A stretch of 64,000 bases of DNA from Cranoglanis bouderius (Eukaryota; Chordata; Actinopteri; Siluriformes; Cranoglanididae), in contig CM042540.1 of assembly GCA_023630585.1 (NCBI GenBank), forward strand, positions 8,908,074-8,972,073. Reading direction: 5' to 3'. This document shows, piece by piece, positions 53,577-64,000 of the stretch; within the stretch, counting starts at the first letter, position 1, and each line of letters starts with the position of its first letter. The notes below the pieces were generated by a model. It was given only the letters and a program-made list of their open reading frames with translations, had not been told where the DNA came from and did not search any database. A program made the position numbers and the translations under genes.

Positions 53577-53790
53577 TCTGTGGAATTGATTAACTACTCG
53601 CTCTCAGACAGATCCTAATGAGACTCTAAATGAACGCTGTATTAAAGGCAGGAACATTTGGAGTGTAAAGTCGTTAAGACTAAAGATAAAATACTTATAC
53701 ATAGTGCAGGAACATTTTGGCTTATTTTTCTTATTAGATTGCTCCAATAAAATCAGATTTTTCAGAAGTTGTATTATTTAAAAGGAACCC
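53577..53790 (+). repeat. Repeat, inverted partner of 44466-44705
   Basis: Shares cagatcctaatgagactcta, aaatgaacgctgtattaaag, tttggagtgtaaagtcgtta and attagattgctccaataaaa with the reverse complement of the 44.5-kb block. Confidence 0.65.
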
Positions 53791-53815
53791 ATTTAAATAA
53801 AAACGCTAAAATATA

Positions 53816-55096
53816 CAGTGGCTTGCAAAAAATATTCAACCCCTCTGGAATTTATCACATTTGTCTGAATAACAAATAATAAATACGCATATTCTTCCTG
53901 TCAGTATTTTTATTGCAAACTCAAGTTTTCTTACAGTGAAATTTCAAAGTCAAAATTAATTATCAATCAGCAAGTATTTCAAAGAACAACCAAAACTGAA
54001 AAATGCTGCTTGCATAAGTATTTAACCCACCAGGTTCCAGAAACTCCAGATGAATGATATTGTCTTAACTATGAAACTACTGACTAATAATTGACCCTCA
54101 CCCATGAAATATTACAACTCTTATTTCATGGACAAAAATCACTTCAGTTGAACTGTCACTGAAGAGACTGTCAGTCAATTTCATAACACAGGCAAAGGGT
54201 GTAAAATTATATCTAAAAGGTTGGACATCTCGATAAGCTGAGAGTTGTGTGAAGTTGCACCAGACAACCATTTCATGAGCTCTGCATAATTAAGGACTGT
54301 ATAGGAAGCATGGCTATAAAGAAACCATTGCTCAAGAAGAGCCATATGAAAGCACGAGAATGACCCAATAAAGACATGGTTTTTGGTGTGATGATCACCA
54401 AAGATATTTGTTGTCTGAAGATTAAAAAATTTCCCTACAGTGAAATATGGTGGTGGCAGCATCATACTCTGGGACACTTTTCATCTGCAGAACATGAGCT
54501 TCTTATTAAAACTGAAGGAAGAATGGATGGTGAAAAATATAGAAGAGGGTTTATTACAAGAGAACCTGCTTCAGTCTGATAAAAAGACTAAAGCTTGGGA
54601 GGAACTTCACCTTTTAACAGGACAGTGATCCCAAACACAAGGCCAAGGCAATGCAGGAGAAGTTAAAATAAAAAAAAGGGTGAACATTCTACAGTAGCCA
54701 AGTCAAAGTCCAGATCTGAATCCCATTACGAATCTGTGGACTGTTTGAAAATTGCTTTCAACAAACAACATCCAACCAAACTGAAGAAACTGGAACAAAT
54801 TTGCCAGGAAGAATCACCTCCAAACAGTGTGCAAAGCTGGTAGGAACTTACCTCAACAGACTTCAAGCTGTTATTGCAGCAAAAGGTGGGTTGAATACTT
54901 ATGCAAGCAGCACTTTTCAGCTTTTATGTTTTTAAGATCTGCTGATAAATAATTAATTTTGACTTTGAAAATTTACTTTAAAAGCATATTGGTTTGCAAA
55001 AGCAGTACTAGCTGGAACAGTGTCTGTAAGAGTCATTTGTAATCCAGACTATTCTGTTGACTTGTAAAGGGGTTTGAATACTTTTGAAAGCCACTG
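53816..55096 (+). mobile_element. Tc1/mariner transposon with both ends, decayed transposase
   Basis: Ends cagtggcttgcaaaaaatat and acttttgaaagccactg, flanked by TA (53814-53815, 55097-55098). Subterminal repeats atgctgcttgcataagtat and atacttatgcaagcagcac pair as well. Plus-strand remnants are VKYGGGSIILWD (about 54440) and QSPDLNPITNLWTV (about 54706), where the catalytic Glu is Thr; stops interrupt elsewhere. Confidence 0.88.
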
Positions 55097-55098
55097 TA

Positions 55099-56325
55099 AC
55101 GTCTTCAGAACATTTTTGTCTGGAAGTGTTAATTATATCGTAATTATATCGCATGAGATTTAATTAAGTAAATGCTACAAAAGTCCTCTTTTCTTTCAGA
55201 ACAACACTGTACTGGAAATGGCTGTCAGATCTCATACTGATGGAGAGCAGCATCTACTCGGCAATGTAAACACCTCCTGAACAGTACTAGCGCTAGAAAT
55301 GTATGTAGGAATGACAGAGCAAAGCTACATGAGTCATTGTGTTGGTGTATTTTGTACATTTTGTACATTTCTAACGACATGGTCACAGAAAATGGCAAAG
55401 TAAAGTTAGACTACAGCTTGTGTGCAATCCACTGCTATTTCCCCTCTTCTTGCTAGATTAAAAAACTACACTGATCAGCAGAGCACAGAATTATAACATG
55501 CAGGAACAGCACTCATCATGTGTGATATAATAGGAAAAAATAAAGGAATATATATTTGCCTACTATTATATATAAAGGAATATATAATAATATAGAATAT
55601 ATACTATTATAAATAAAGGAATATATATATGCCTACACATTTGAGCCAGCTCATTAAACATTTAGGTTTGTAAGTTTTGCTGGTGAAGCTTGGCAAGATC
55701 AGATTAACGTTGCTATAGTTTAGATTTATACAAACACAAAGTAGTTAGGTTTAGTCCAAACATTATACTGGGTGGCATCATGTATAGCCACATGGATGCA
55801 GGATGAACCCTGAGCTACTCTAAGCAGTCCTTTAGCTTCAGTGTTAGCATAAGCTCTACTGATTACACCACATTAACTAGGGTTTAGAACTTATCAGAGC
55901 CATCATCTGACAGCAATCAGCAGAGAAGATATTTCACTTAAGCTGACATCACTGATCTTCTTATATCACGTCAAGAATGTCTGCCCTGCAAACTTAGCAA
56001 CTAAACTCTTGGTGTGCTTATTAGTCATCAAACAACGCCTCCAACCAGGCCAGAGAGCTAAACAGGGGGAAATTACAGAGCCAGAAGGCAGGCGACAGAT
56101 CAAAATAAACCACCATTATATAACTCGATCACACTATTTAAAAAAAAAAAAAAAAGAAAGAAAAAAAAAAGAACACAGTACACTCTGTTTTTAGGAATGG
56201 AGAGACATAGAAAGCTAAACAGACAATAAATGCTGAGGAAGATAGAAGGTGGTTAATCTGGTTATTGGCACCCATATGAGTTCATCTGAGAAAAATATAT
56301 TTGAAGTATATTCTCATTGATATTT
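55099..56325. other. Intron 4 sequence with an A-rich run
   Basis: A-rich run at about 56138-56171 and AT-rich repeats (tatataatagga type) at about 55548-55630. No gene or transposon that I can support. Confidence 0.45.
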
Positions 56326-56735
56326 ATTTTTTTTTTACTATACTTGGGTGACTAGGAACAGGAAATTGTTCAACCATGACTTCTTGTTTCACAGGGGTAT
56401 AAATATGAAGTAACACATGGGCCAAATTCCCCTAGTCATTCATAACAGTGGGTAAGACCAAGGAATATAGCTGTGATTGTTGAGCTTCACAAAGATTGTT
56501 GAGCTTCACAAAATGGGAAGTTGCTATAAGAAAATAGCACAAGCATTGAAAATGCCCATTTTCACCATCAGGGCAATAATTAAGAAGTTCCAGACAACTG
56601 GAAAATGTTATGAATCAACCTGGAATTGGACGTGCCTATATTGCCTCAACGCACTGTGAAGAGGATGGTTCGAGTGGCCAAAAAATCCAAGAATCACAGC
56701 TGGATAATTGCAGAAGTTAGTAGCATGTACCACAA
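56326..56735 (+). pseudogene. Tc1/mariner N-terminal fragment (sibling of 42.0-42.5 kb)
   Basis: Contains caggggtataaatatgaagt, a start-like region near 56449 and KMGSCYKKIAQALKMPIFTI RAIIKKFQTTGKCYES (56513-56620), a helix-turn-helix part better preserved than in the sibling. A 20-bp local duplication (gattgttgagcttcacaaa, twice at 56477-56514) is present. It breaks off near 56730. Confidence 0.78.
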
Positions 56736-56979
56736 GCTTCATATCTGACCGCTCCCTCAGTGAAGACTTTGAAGACTTTTTTTGCTGTATTCCCTGCTGA
56801 ACATCTGTAGTGTCAACCAGATGCACTGTGCGGAGGGAAAAAACAACAACAAAAAAACCCCAATCCTATTTCTATCTGCATTTGTGTTCATTTAGATCAC
56901 ATTCTTTTCATTCGGAATAATTTATTCGCATTTGCTTACACCTCTTCCACACACAAACTTTTCATTTGCTATCGAAAGG

Positions 56980-57095
56980 AAATGGACCACCACTGGACCA
57001 CCACTGTGGAGATATGATCCTGGGGTGTTGAACCATTCTCAGCACAGCAGTAACATTAAAACAGTGATGTGTGTGGCATGGGTGAGTTTATCAGT
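56980..57095. repeat. Possible DNA-transposon end fragment
   Basis: ggaccaccactggaccacca, ggtgttgaaccattctcagc and aaacagtgatgtgtgtggca resemble a common fish repeat, but no termini are defined. Confidence 0.35.
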
Positions 57096-57284
57096 ATTCG
57101 TAGATTCTGCATTCAGTTTTGTTTGTCACTTTTATACACAAGCTGTATACATACGTCTAAGTAAAAAAGAATGTTTATAGAAAACAAAGAAAATCACAAA
57201 ATAATTAGAATATTAAAATTAAAATAAAATATTAATATTAAAATTCTTATGGACTATACAAATTCAACAACTTGTACATTTTAA

Positions 57285-57475
57285 ATTTTCATTCATTCAC
57301 CTTTTGTGAACACTTTATCCTGGACAGGGTCATGGGGGATCAGGAGCCTATCCTGGGAAATAGCAGGAACATTGAATTTTAGCTGGTAGACAATTCTCCA
57401 GCCACCATGGTTTTGGGAGGTGAGAGAAAACCAGAGACCCTCAGGATCAAACCCCTGCTGTGCCACCATACTGTT
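57285..57475 (+). repeat. Degraded common fish interspersed repeat
   Basis: cattcattcaccttttgtga, tttatcctggacagggtcat, ggagcctatcctgggaaa and ttttgggaggtgagagaaaa match the 14.2-kb family consensus. Confidence 0.55.
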
Positions 57476-57804
57476 CAACATCAAATATTTACAGGAAATA
57501 TGTATGCCGCTGACATAGTGCCACCAGGTTTGTGTGTATGTGTGTGTGTTTGTGTGTGTGTGTTTTAGGTCACTGCACTATGATTCATAAAGTGTCCTTA
57601 TTAGGAGAACTCCTGCATAGGTGTTTTTGAGAAACGCTGGCTTTATGAAATGTAATGCTGTGCCAACTTGTGAGTGCAGAGAGCGATGTGTGAAGAGCTT
57701 TCAAAAAGTGAACTTGCTACTCAGAAACACTTGTTAGCAACTATATCAAAATGTGATATCTGGAAGAAGTATGTGAGGCTAAAAAAAAAGTAAATAAATA
57801 CAAT

Positions 57805-57846
57805 TTGATGATGATAATAATAGTCATCATCATCATCATCATCAAA
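57805..57846. repeat. Short (GAT/ATC) repeat hairpin
   Basis: tgatgatgataataatag followed by tcatcatcatcatcatcatc can fold back on itself. Confidence 0.7.
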
Positions 57847-57924
57847 TAAACAAAAATAAATTAAGTTTAAAAGCATATAGGAATATGGCAAGGACACACA
57901 GACTGTGATTTAGGGTGAGTGTAC

Positions 57925-58034
57925 CTCTTGGAGCGCTTCAGCCTGTGAGAGCAGATCTGCTCGGAGTCTCTGTGCTCGCTGAGCATGGAAGGAGTTCCTC
58001 TGGCTCTGGATGACAAACACCACCTCCCTCAAGT
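57925..58034 (-). CDS. B3GLCT: B3GLCT exon 4 (110 nt)
   Basis: Minus-strand exon with acceptor tttgcag before ACTTGAGG and donor GAG|gtacac. It starts in phase 1 (needs a G from the exon before) and ends in phase 0. The translation contains LREVVFVIQSQRNSFHAQRA, close to the human segment VFVIQSQSNSFHAKRA that opens the folded N-terminal lumenal domain after the signal peptide and stalk. It continues with a Leu/Gln/Ala-rich helix ending in EALQE, which joins exon 5 at the position expected from the human protein. It stands alone, separated from the next exon by a 21-kb intron. Identification rests on recalled similarity; phase and downstream exon agreement make it firm. Confidence 0.93.
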
Positions 58035-58424
58035 CTGCAAACACAAGCATGATTTGTGTTACCTTTGTGTGCAGTTATGCACATGCACTACTTCACCCCT
58101 GTATGTAGTTCATCAGGTATAAAAACAAAACAACAACTGCCATTTTATTATTTGATTTGTGGTTTTCACGTATTGTTTGTTATTAAAGATTTTATTGCTT
58201 GTTTGTCAGCAAGAAAAGCCATAAAATGTAATATATTTCATCTTCACTGGCTTTTCTGTGACAGTTGAGTGAAAAAACTTGATGAAGTCGACATGACTTC
58301 TTTCACTAGTCTGTTATTTATTTGTTTGTTTATTTATTGTTTTGTTTTTTTTTTTTTTTTTTTTTGTGAACCAATCAAAATGATATTCTGTTGCTATTCC
58401 TGTTCCAAGCGGTTCTGGCCTTGT

Positions 58425-58745
58425 ATTAGGGGTCCAAGCACTGAAGCTGCTGGAATCCTATTGTTTTTGTTTTTTTTCTTATTCTTCACTTTCTTAACAT
58501 GAATCATGCAGACCAAATGGTAAGTCATAGAGAAATGACACTTGATCAAGATGAGCCCAAATGGCCTAATGGTGGCGCTATAGTGCAGCATTTTACGTTT
58601 TCTCCCATATCTCAACAACGCTGACACGTAGAGATATAATAATGTTTTCTCACAATTCCTCTATTGTGCCAATCTTGAAACTGGACTTCAAATAAAGCCT
58701 GGGTTACCTCAAAAACATGGTCGCTATCAGCCAAGCAGATTTGAG
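58425..58745. repeat. Unnamed fish dispersed repeat
   Basis: ggggtccaagcactgaagct, aatggtggcgctatagtgca and tctcccatatctcaacaacg are blocks I associate with a common fish interspersed repeat. There is no coding capacity. Family unknown; low-moderate confidence. Confidence 0.4.
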
Positions 58746-58749
58746 CAGG

Positions 58750-61130
58750 CATTTCACATGGTTCTTTTGTTCATCTTGGTTGTGTCTTTGTGTCTATGTC
58801 TCTTCCATTTCTGAATAACAGTCTCCCTAAACACATTGCTATTTTGGTATCTGTGTTCCCTTCTGCAGCTCTGTAAAAGGTCAGTATTTCAGTTCTAGGA
58901 CTTGTAGGAGCTGTTTTCCTTAATGCCACTGACTCCTGACTCCTCTCAGCAACCCACTTGAGTGTTTGAGTCGGTTTGAACTTTTCATGCCTTAAATAAG
59001 AATGAAATAAAAGAACGTGTTTTATGTTAAAAGATGCCATCATGTTAACTTTAACCCTTCAGGTTAATTCACTAGAGCATGATTCAAATGTCTAGTGTAT
59101 GATTCAAAATGTTTGAATCAGTTGGTTTATTCATCAGGCTGTGTTGTAATGGGTTTTTATAGCAAAAAAAAAAATTATGTAACATTGGTTTTATATATAA
59201 ACTGTAAAAGAGAGGTACATTTTTTCTTCCTCTCCACTTAGAAACCAGAGGGTCAGAAAACATTTGCACTCAATTCTCAGTTCTTAGATGCATAGATTCA
59301 GTACATTTCTCTGAATAGGTCATAACACACCACATCATGCAGAATAAACACATATTGTTCACTTAGTAATGCAACCACCTCCTCCAGACAGCAGACCCAG
59401 AGAAAGCAGGATCATAATCCAGTCCAGAATATATTCCACCCACATTAAAGCACAGAACACTGATGTACAACCTGCATCATCACCCATCACTAAACTCTAC
59501 TGTTCTCAAGACTTAATGTTACAATAAGCCTGATTCTCATATTAATGACTGCACTTAATTAACATCCCACTATACTGTAATACACCACTTTCATTAGTTA
59601 AACTATAACATCAAAATGAACTAAACATCACAGGACATGTAATGTTGCTTTAATTTATGCTCTGAAAAAATCACAGTGTAGCAAACAGTCTCTGTCAGCA
59701 AGTATAAACAGGCAAAACTGCTGAACAAACACACAGCAATTACACCTGTGCAGACCGAGCTGAACGACACTAAACTGAGCATCAAGGCAAAACATCCCTT
59801 CGTGCTCTGTCAATACTAGGGGTCCTGAAATGATACAATGTGCCTCTTAGATAAAGGCTCTAAAGTACAACGGTTACATTTAACATAGGCAACAATACAA
59901 CAGAATAGGATTTCATTGTGTCTTATGGTGGTGTAACACAGTGCCATTATCTGTATTTTATCAATTTTTTAGGACTCAAAATATCCATATCTGTTTTCAT
60001 ATCAAAATTGGAAGTGGGCATGGTCTAGTGTCTCATCCACCAGTGTTAACTTTTTTCCCATGAAAAGAAGAAAAGTGTGTCCACCTTTTTCTGTGTCCTA
60101 GCATTTCTGTCTAGTTTTGAGTCTTTAGCCCTATTCGGATTGGATTTGTTTAGCAGGGCCCCAGAAGCCCCAGAAGCCCATGTAAATTTAATCCTGCCCA
60201 TAAAGTGCTTTCTTGTGAGGTATTTGTGAGGTGGTTGGGTTGGCAATTTTGAAACTGCTTTTGTATTGTATTGAAAATTGTAATTTTCCCTGCACTGGCT
60301 TCCTGAGCTGTCCTTCAAAGCTCTTCATTAAAGCAAAAACCTTGTTTGTGAATTTAGACTATTTGACGGTTAATATTTAATGTGACCAACCTTCAAATAA
60401 TTGGAATTCATGCTTCTTTATGGCTAAGATTCAGATTTTAATGCCAATACTGCTCTGTTGCAATATTCAAAAAGGTATTAACTGTGATAAGACAATAGTC
60501 AGAAGCTGACAAATCCATGACATTTCTCAAACGTCACAGCAAGGCACTGTAACCTTTAACTAAGCTTTATATTCAATACTCACCCAGTGTGGCAGTGAGA
60601 TAAGGACAGAACCTTTTATCTATTGTGTTCTACTGATTATGCTACAACAATGCAGGTTGGACTGAGTTTGAAGCTGGAATAAGCTACTGTTAGTTGTGTC
60701 ACCATTGTTACTGGCATGAAGCTTTACCTTAAAAGGAGTGACATTTGGACTGACATTTTAGTCATCAAGGTTCTACACTGCATATACATTTACATTCATT
60801 GAAAATAAAACAAAATAAATGTAGACGGAACTGTTAAAAGACCAAACAGTACATCAAGACCAATTTTCCACAAAATAATTACATACAAGTGTGAGACAGA
60901 TGTTTGATGCTAAGAGAAAGCCACAACAAAACATAAGGGATGAAGTAAGTGTTGGTACTCAAGAGTGTCACCCACAACAAAATGAGTCATAAAACATATC
61001 AAAAGGCAACTGCACAACAAAAGAGAACACACCTGGATACACAAACACATTCACACACTCAGAGGTATTTTTGTATTGGTGCCAAAGTGCTCTTAGAAAA
61101 GTTAAGCGAATAAAGCTGGGCAATTCAGTT
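58750..61130. other. Intron 3 sequence, nothing firmly recognised
   Basis: Expected to lie upstream of exon 4. I could not place exons 1-3. A good-looking minus-strand donor (CACTGG|gtgagt) is at about 60587 but the sequence before it does not resemble B3GLCT. Confidence 0.4.
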
Positions 61131-61138
61131 CACCACTT

Positions 61139-62800
61139 GGATGGAACGTAGGCCCCAAGCTCATCAATATCACCATCCTGAATGTTACTGTAGTTTCCCA
61201 ACAGCACTGTTGTGTAGAAGATGATTTAAACTGTTAGTGACAGAGTTTGTTCAAAGGCATACTTTACATTTTTTTATGATTGCTTTGGTAATGATGCTTT
61301 TACAAAAGAAGGCTCAGGGAAAAAATTAAAAACGTGATTATTCGATCTCTCCATCTTGTCTGTGTCCTTCTGATTTCAGCAAGACTGAAGCTGTAATGGG
61401 AATTTGTTTTCTACAACCCAGCTTGTGTAAACACATTCATTAAAATACATGAACAGAACAAAAAAACACACAGATTGCAAAAATACCCTGTGCTCTACAG
61501 AGACACTTTCACTCCAGCACTATGACAATGAACAAGAAAATGCACTAAATCAGAACTGTAACTGTAAAATATTGAACTAAAAACAATGCTATTATTTACA
61601 AGTGTGCATGATACAACATAATAGTTCTAATGGGAGTTCTTTATTCAGTAAATTATTATAACAGTTCTAGTGTATCCACCTATTTAAACAATTAAAAGCA
61701 TCTGGTAGAGAATTATGCATAATATAAGTCTATAAGGAGAGTATGATGACTTCTTTTCCTGAGTCTAAATCGATGTCATAAAAACAGAGACAAACTGGAA
61801 GGCATGGTATCCCGCCAACTAGTGAGTAGAAAAAACACTGCATCACAGATAACCAGAGATAGGTCACACTAGCTTGCAGCATCATCAAACTGGGAAGGAA
61901 AGGTCTTCACCCTACAGCTTGGTGTGGAGCTCAACTTCAAGAAGAACTTCAGGGAAGAACTTGATATCAACTGCTTCATAGATCTTCTTTGCAATGATTC
62001 TGATCTGATAAACAATGATCAGTTCAGTGTCTTAAAGGAGTATGACACTGCTGGATACATTTGCATCCCAGGTTTGAGTACCCCATGTCCATGGCACAGT
62101 CCACAGCACTGTGTCAAAGCCTTGTTCCTCTAGCCAGCTTACAGATCAGTATCAGTGTCTGCCTTGAAAGTACTGGCAGCTACAACAAAGGATATACCAA
62201 AGCCCTTGGGTTTCTTGACCAGATTCATGATCATTCTCTACCACTGAGGTTCACATCAATGTACTCCTTTGGCAGAGGCATGACAGCTGTGACTATTGTT
62301 GGTCCAATTGCCCATCTTCAGTATCCTTATGTGAGGCCACAGTCAAGAGCAATAATGATCCAGAATTCTGAAACATGCCTCCACTGATACAAGTCCTTCA
62401 GGCTCCACAAGCTTGAGAGCAATTCTAGCAACTAACATGGACAATTTCCCATGGGCCATTTTTGCCAAAGGACTGAAATGATCTAACATAGATTTCCCTC
62501 TCTGGTATCTACACATGGGTGCACTTGATGGCAAACCACAACCCAAGGTCTTCTGTGGTGATGGGCTCACTGCTGCAACTGGTTTGCCACCAACATTTTA
62601 GCCCACATCTGCCTCATGTCCTCCAGACTGCTAGTGAAAGCCAACAAAGCCTTGATCACCCCAGAATATGATTCAAACTGATCCATTCTTCTACAACAGT
62701 TCTCAGTGGGTGAGTCACAGGAAACTATCACTCATGTTCACCACTCTTTGCCAGGTGATAGATTCAAGTTTGATCTCCAGGCTGGCAAAGGGATCTCTGA
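61139..62800. other. Coding-like but unidentified, decayed sequence
   Basis: At 61201-61139 the minus strand reads LLGNYSNIQDGDIDELGAYV PSKW then stop. On the plus strand 61924-62133 and 62061-62387 are open, as is 62570-62343 on the minus strand. Composition is more balanced than the surrounding intron and local peptides look protein-like, but stops interrupt every frame. A decayed retropseudogene is possible; I cannot name a parent or even fix the strand. Confidence 0.3.
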
Positions 62801-62879
62801 GCTAGCATCATAAAGTAGTAGATTATTAATTGGAATGGCACATGTCATTGGCTAGTGAGTACCCACACTTAATTTGGTT

Positions 62880-64000
62880 AGTTTTTCTCACCCACATACC
62901 ATGTGACCCAAGGCAGGACATACAGGTGGAGCTACAAATGGTACAGAACATTGACTGGTCAATTGCCAGTGAATGACTCATATATTGTCTTTGGACATAA
63001 TTCCTTTTCTACAAGAATCTCCAATAACAGTGTAGGTACTGTTTCTTCCTATCTTTTTCTTCTGTCTGCTTTAAGAAGTCCGTACAGGATTTCGGAGAGT
63101 TTCTTTTGTGATTGTTGCAGCCAAAAATGTTTGATTTTGTTGCAGCTTTTTTTCCCTCAAAATTTGCAATGCAATTTGTGGAGATTTTTGTGCTTTTTTG
63201 CGGTAAACTACTTGAACTGGTGAAACTGCAATTGCACGGTCTTTTGCAGTGATGTTAGTTGGGAGCTTTTAGCTGTACTCATGTTCAACGCACATGAATC
63301 AAAGAGGGCTTTGGCTGAATGCGCATTGTGATGATGTCACATGACACGTCTTGGCCCAAATCTGTGGTAATTTTGAAAAATCGCAAGCGCCACTGAATAT
63401 TACGGAGTTTGTTTGATTTTGCGTTCATTTCTCTCTTTTTTTTTTTTTTTTACACACAGTAAGTTTTTTGCCTCTTTTTTCTCCCCAACCATCTTCAAGT
63501 CAGTCCAAACTGTTCACTATTCACCTTCTCTGATCCCTACATAGGGTATAACCAAATGGCCCTGTACAACATATCTAGTGTATTCCTTGCAAAGCGCAAC
63601 CACATTTGACATACAACTATGGAAAATACATGATTTCTTGTGATTTATTTATTTTTCATATTTCACACACTTCTCTGTATTTTCACTAAAGATTAAATAT
63701 GTTTGAGTGTGTGTGCATCAATTTGATCAAATTTGTTGTTTCATGCTTAATAATTCACTATGTGAGAGACCAAGCACGCAGCACCACACATATTGTAACG
63801 TCAAACAAGATTTATGACTTATGACTTGTTTTATTAAAAAAAAAAAAATCTATAATAAGAAAAGTAATCAAGTAATAGTTTACTAAGATAGTAGAGTCCA
63901 ACAGCCTGGTCCAGTACTATCTGGTTCTATAGTGGTCCTGCTTTATTGATGGATGAGGTAGAGAGGTAGCCACAAACTGTGCATAGCAACGGACTGCATG
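62880..64000. other. Intron or flanking sequence, possible dispersed repeat
   Basis: The stretch at about 63100-63430 (ccaaaaatgtttgattttgt, caattgcacggtcttttgca, catgacacgtcttggcccaa) looks like a dispersed repeat by its style, but no second copy is in this window. T-run at about 63436-63450 and A-run at about 63836-63849. No exon recognised. Confidence 0.35.

Noticed and set aside
60560..60620. Candidate B3GLCT exon 3 (minus strand, donor CACTGG|gtgagt at about 60587)
   Set aside because: Phase would fit exon 4, but the translated residues (YLTATL) do not resemble B3GLCT and no single acceptor stands out.
62903..63223. 106-codon plus-strand ORF resembling an Ig-like fragment
   Set aside because: Only a vague resemblance, no conserved Cys pair spacing or splice context.

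Overview
This is vertebrate nuclear DNA, almost certainly from a ray-finned fish. The evidence is an AT-rich background, dense Tc1/mariner transposons, L2- and RTE-type LINEs, tRNA-derived SINEs, a Penelope-like element, long simple repeats, and one split host gene with GT-AG introns. The repeats look like those of otophysan (catfish-like) genomes; that last step is inference from memory, not from a search.

The only host gene I can recognise is on the minus strand and spans nearly the whole window: B3GLCT (beta-1,3-glucosyltransferase, also called B3GALTL). I place seven coding exons, equivalent to human exons 4 to 10. From 5' to 3' of the gene they lie at 58034-57925, 36922-36846, 36624-36513, 31256-31120, 25061-24998, 15478-15347 and 3744-3675. 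All splice phases join without a stop. Exon lengths of 112 and 137+64 nt agree with the human donor positions known from Peters plus alleles (c.347, c.459, c.660). The exons for the signal peptide lie upstream and those for most of the catalytic GT31 domain lie beyond base 1.

Everything else is intron, and most recognisable intron sequence is mobile DNA. Intron 10 (1-3674) holds a decayed Penelope-like element split by a SINE. Intron 9 (3745-15346) holds a PIF-type MITE with a CTA duplication, Tc1 remnants, and a Tc1 transposon split by an RTE-type LINE. Intron 8 (15479-24997) has a three-level nest: a Tc1-like element split by an L2-type LINE, which is itself split in its endonuclease region by a 1.8-kb LTR-like insertion. 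Intron 7 has a hAT-like element, a Harbinger Myb-like fragment, a SINE, a 21-bp minisatellite and a Tc1. Intron 6 has a structurally complete Tc1 with a dead transposase, and two Tc1 copies fused back to back. Intron 4 (36923-57924) has several more Tc1 copies and the most unusual object in the window.

That object is a 4.4-kb LTR retrotransposon (48344-52798) with paired LTRs and a GTGTG target duplication. It has no pol. Its single long ORF (about 930 codons) joins a Gag-like segment to an intact C6H2 zinc finger that closely resembles the N-terminus of the host enzyme methionine aminopeptidase 1 (METAP1), including what looks like that gene's own start context. Nine near-identical 26-residue repeats follow, then long Pro/Ser, Ser/Lys and Arg/Ser low-complexity arrays. 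It appears to be a non-autonomous retroelement that captured a host domain. This is the leading candidate for an undescribed system here.
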